From Acidimicrobiales bacterium (lineage in GTDB: Bacteria; Actinomycetota; Acidimicrobiia; Acidimicrobiales; RAAP-2): a stretch of DNA of 5,466 nt. The stretch is from positions 1-5,466 of the forward strand of contig JADGOF010000178.1 in NCBI GenBank assembly GCA_017883105.1, in the 5' to 3' direction. The translations under genes were made by a program, and so were the position numbers. This document shows, one piece after another, positions 4,314 through 5,466 of the stretch. Numbering within the stretch: the first letter of the stretch is position 1; each line of letters starts with the position of its first letter. Below the pieces are notes generated by a model. It had not been told where the DNA came from and made no database searches. It was given only the letters and a program-made list of their open reading frames with translations.

Positions 4314-5466
4314 TCAGCGCGCGCTCGGTATCGCCTCGTGGTTGGAAAGCGTGGTACCGGCAAGGGTCAGGATGCACCCAGGATCTTCTCCGAGCGGATC
4401 ACCGGAGGTGGCGTACGCACGTGAGCGTGACCCGCCGCACAGGTCGGCCCGATGACAGATACCGCACTGTCCGGCGAATTGGGCGTCTCGGATCGCACGG
4501 AGCAACCGATCGTCCCGGTAGACCCGCATGAGGCTGGTCTGGCGGACATTGCCCAACCGCAGGGGCAGGAATCCGGATGGGTAGACGTCTCCGTTGGCGG
4601 CTACGAAGATGATCCCCTTGCCGTCGCGAGTTGCCGCACTCGGGGCTCGCACCGGCATGGTCGGTGGACCCAACCGTGTACGGAGCGTGTCGCGGAGTTG
4701 CGCGTACAGAGGGCCGGTGTCGAATGCCCTCTCGGGCAGGATGCCGTCGGTCTCCCTGCGCTCGGCTGCCACTCTTCGGAAGAAAGGGGCCTCGACGGTG
4801 CGGACGGTGAATCCGTACCGTGAGGCGTCGACGAGGAAGTGGCAGATGTCCTCGTTCTCATGAGCGGTCGACGCCTCGACGTCGGTGCCGCGGCCTGTGG
4901 TGATGAGGAAGAACACTTCCCAGATGTCGACGCTCATGGTGTGCATCAGTGCGGCGATGTCGGCGAGCTCGCCGATGTTGGGCCGCATGACCGTCGTGTT
5001 GATCTGAACGGTGAAACCATGACGGCGCAGTTCGCCGATGGCCCGCAGTGTGGCATCGAAGTGGCCACTGATCCCGCGCACCCCGTCGTGGGTGTCCGGC
5101 GTCGCGCCGTCGAGACTCAGCGATGCAGTCTTCACACCCTGCTCGCGCAACGCCCACAGCGTGGGCGACGTCAGTTGGGGGGTGACCGAGGGAGCGATGG
5201 CGACCGGCACCTGCATGTCCTTCGCGTGGGTAGCGATGGCCACGATGTCATCGCGCATAAGGCAGTCGCCGCCGGTAAGGATGAGGATCGGCCGCGGCCG
5301 ACCGGCTGAGGCCAGCTCGTCGATGAGACCGAAGCCCTCGGCGGTCGACAACTCATCGGGACCCACGTGACACTGCGCATTGGCCCGACAGTGTGAGCAT
5401 GCGAGAGCGCAGGCCTTGGTCATCTCCCAGAACACCAACAGCGGGCGGTCGTCGAATTGGCGGTTC
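4314..5466 (-). CDS. Radical SAM/SPASM domain protein, TIGR04053-like (5' end outside window)
   Basis: The frame is open to the right edge, so the start lies beyond 5466; the TTG at 5438 is internal, because the preceding residues NRQFDDRPL match the usual lead-in to LVFWEMTKAC. About 383 residues are visible. The radical SAM cluster motif CALACSHC (CX3CX2C) has its cysteine codons at 5411-5409, 5399-5397 and 5390-5388. They bind the 4Fe-4S cluster that cleaves S-adenosylmethionine. The SAM-binding LTGGD motif (codons near 5276-5262) and the SLSLDG strand follow. The C-terminal SPASM-like part has NGDVYPSGFLPLRLGNVR and then CGICHRADLC with a later Cys in EDPGC, four cysteines that could hold one auxiliary cluster. 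The YPSGF segment has Ser where many SPASM proteins have a first Cys. The arrangement fits, from memory, the TIGR04053 family, whose substrate I do not know. No precursor peptide gene is visible. It precedes the acyl-CoA dehydrogenase by 236 nt and is probably transcribed separately. Confidence 0.88.
   Translation of the reverse strand, partial: NRQFDDRPLLVFWEMTKACALACSHCRANAQCHVGPDELSTAEGFGLIDELASAGRPRPILILTGGDCLMRDDIVAIATHAKDMQVPVAIAPSVTPQLTSPTLWALREQGVKTASLSLDGATPDTHDGVRGISGHFDATLRAIGELRRHGFTVQINTTVMRPNIGELADIAALMHTMSVDIWEVFFLITTGRGTDVEASTAHENEDICHFLVDASRYGFTVRTVEAPFFRRVAAERRETDGILPERAFDTGPLYAQLRDTLRTRLGPPTMPVRAPSAATRDGKGIIFVAANGDVYPSGFLPLRLGNVRQTSLMRVYRDDRLLRAIRDAQFAGQCGICHRADLCGGSRSRAYATSGDPLGEDPGCILTLAGTTLSNHEAIPSAR

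Noticed and set aside
4037..4377. Small minus-strand open frames of about 96-108 codons in the gap before the acyl-CoA dehydrogenase gene
   Set aside because: Composition is arginine- and proline-rich without motifs, they overlap both flanking genes, and no ribosome binding site stands out. A precursor peptide for the radical SAM enzyme was considered, but nothing short with a good start was found.
5436..5438. TTG at 5438 as the start of the radical SAM protein
   Set aside because: The frame remains open upstream and encodes residues (FDDRPL) that match the usual sequence before the CX3CX2C motif, so the gene continues past the edge of the window.
1..5466. Mobile elements, CRISPR arrays, defence or phage genes
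   Set aside because: No transposase, integrase, terminal repeats or regularly spaced direct repeats were seen, and all confident genes are ordinary metabolic or resistance families of similar base composition.

Overview
The window is GC-rich throughout and densely coding. It has short intergenic gaps, GTG as well as ATG starts, and stop/start overlaps. Together with an arsenate reductase of the type found in mycothiol-using bacteria and a nitronate-monooxygenase-like protein of a mycobacterial type, this points to an actinobacterial chromosome (Actinomycetota). Acidimicrobiia or a mycobacterial relative would fit, but I cannot fix the genus.

Layout. On the + strand, 1-608 is the end of an arsenic-resistance operon: the C-terminus of an ACR3-type arsenite efflux permease, whose stop overlaps by 4 nt the GTG start of a single-domain arsenate reductase (arsC). 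Everything to the right is on the - strand. Read in transcription order (right to left), it holds: a radical SAM/SPASM protein whose start lies beyond the right edge (4314-5466); a 236-nt non-coding gap with a candidate leaderless promoter and nested inverted repeats; an acyl-CoA dehydrogenase (2758-4077) overlapping by 7 nt an acetoacetate-decarboxylase-family protein (1964-2764); a 131-nt gap with GC-rich hairpins; and a nitronate-monooxygenase/2-nitropropane-dioxygenase-family flavoprotein (690-1832). The arsenic genes and this group converge on an 81-nt gap at 609-689 that contains small inverted repeats.

How the genes work together. ArsC reduces arsenate to arsenite and the permease exports it, a complete two-step detoxification pair. 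The acyl-CoA dehydrogenase and decarboxylase-family genes are almost certainly co-translated. With the NMO-like protein downstream they look like part of a catabolic module acting on CoA-thioester or beta-keto-acid-like substrates, but the substrate cannot be read from the sequence. The radical SAM protein belongs to a family without an assigned reaction that I know of, and it is probably a separate transcription unit.

No mobile element, CRISPR array, tRNA or rRNA was seen. I found no clear new system. The points most worth checking are the Asp at the usual catalytic-Glu position of the acyl-CoA dehydrogenase, the undefined ACAD/decarboxylase/NMO module, and the nested inverted repeats at 4137-4252.
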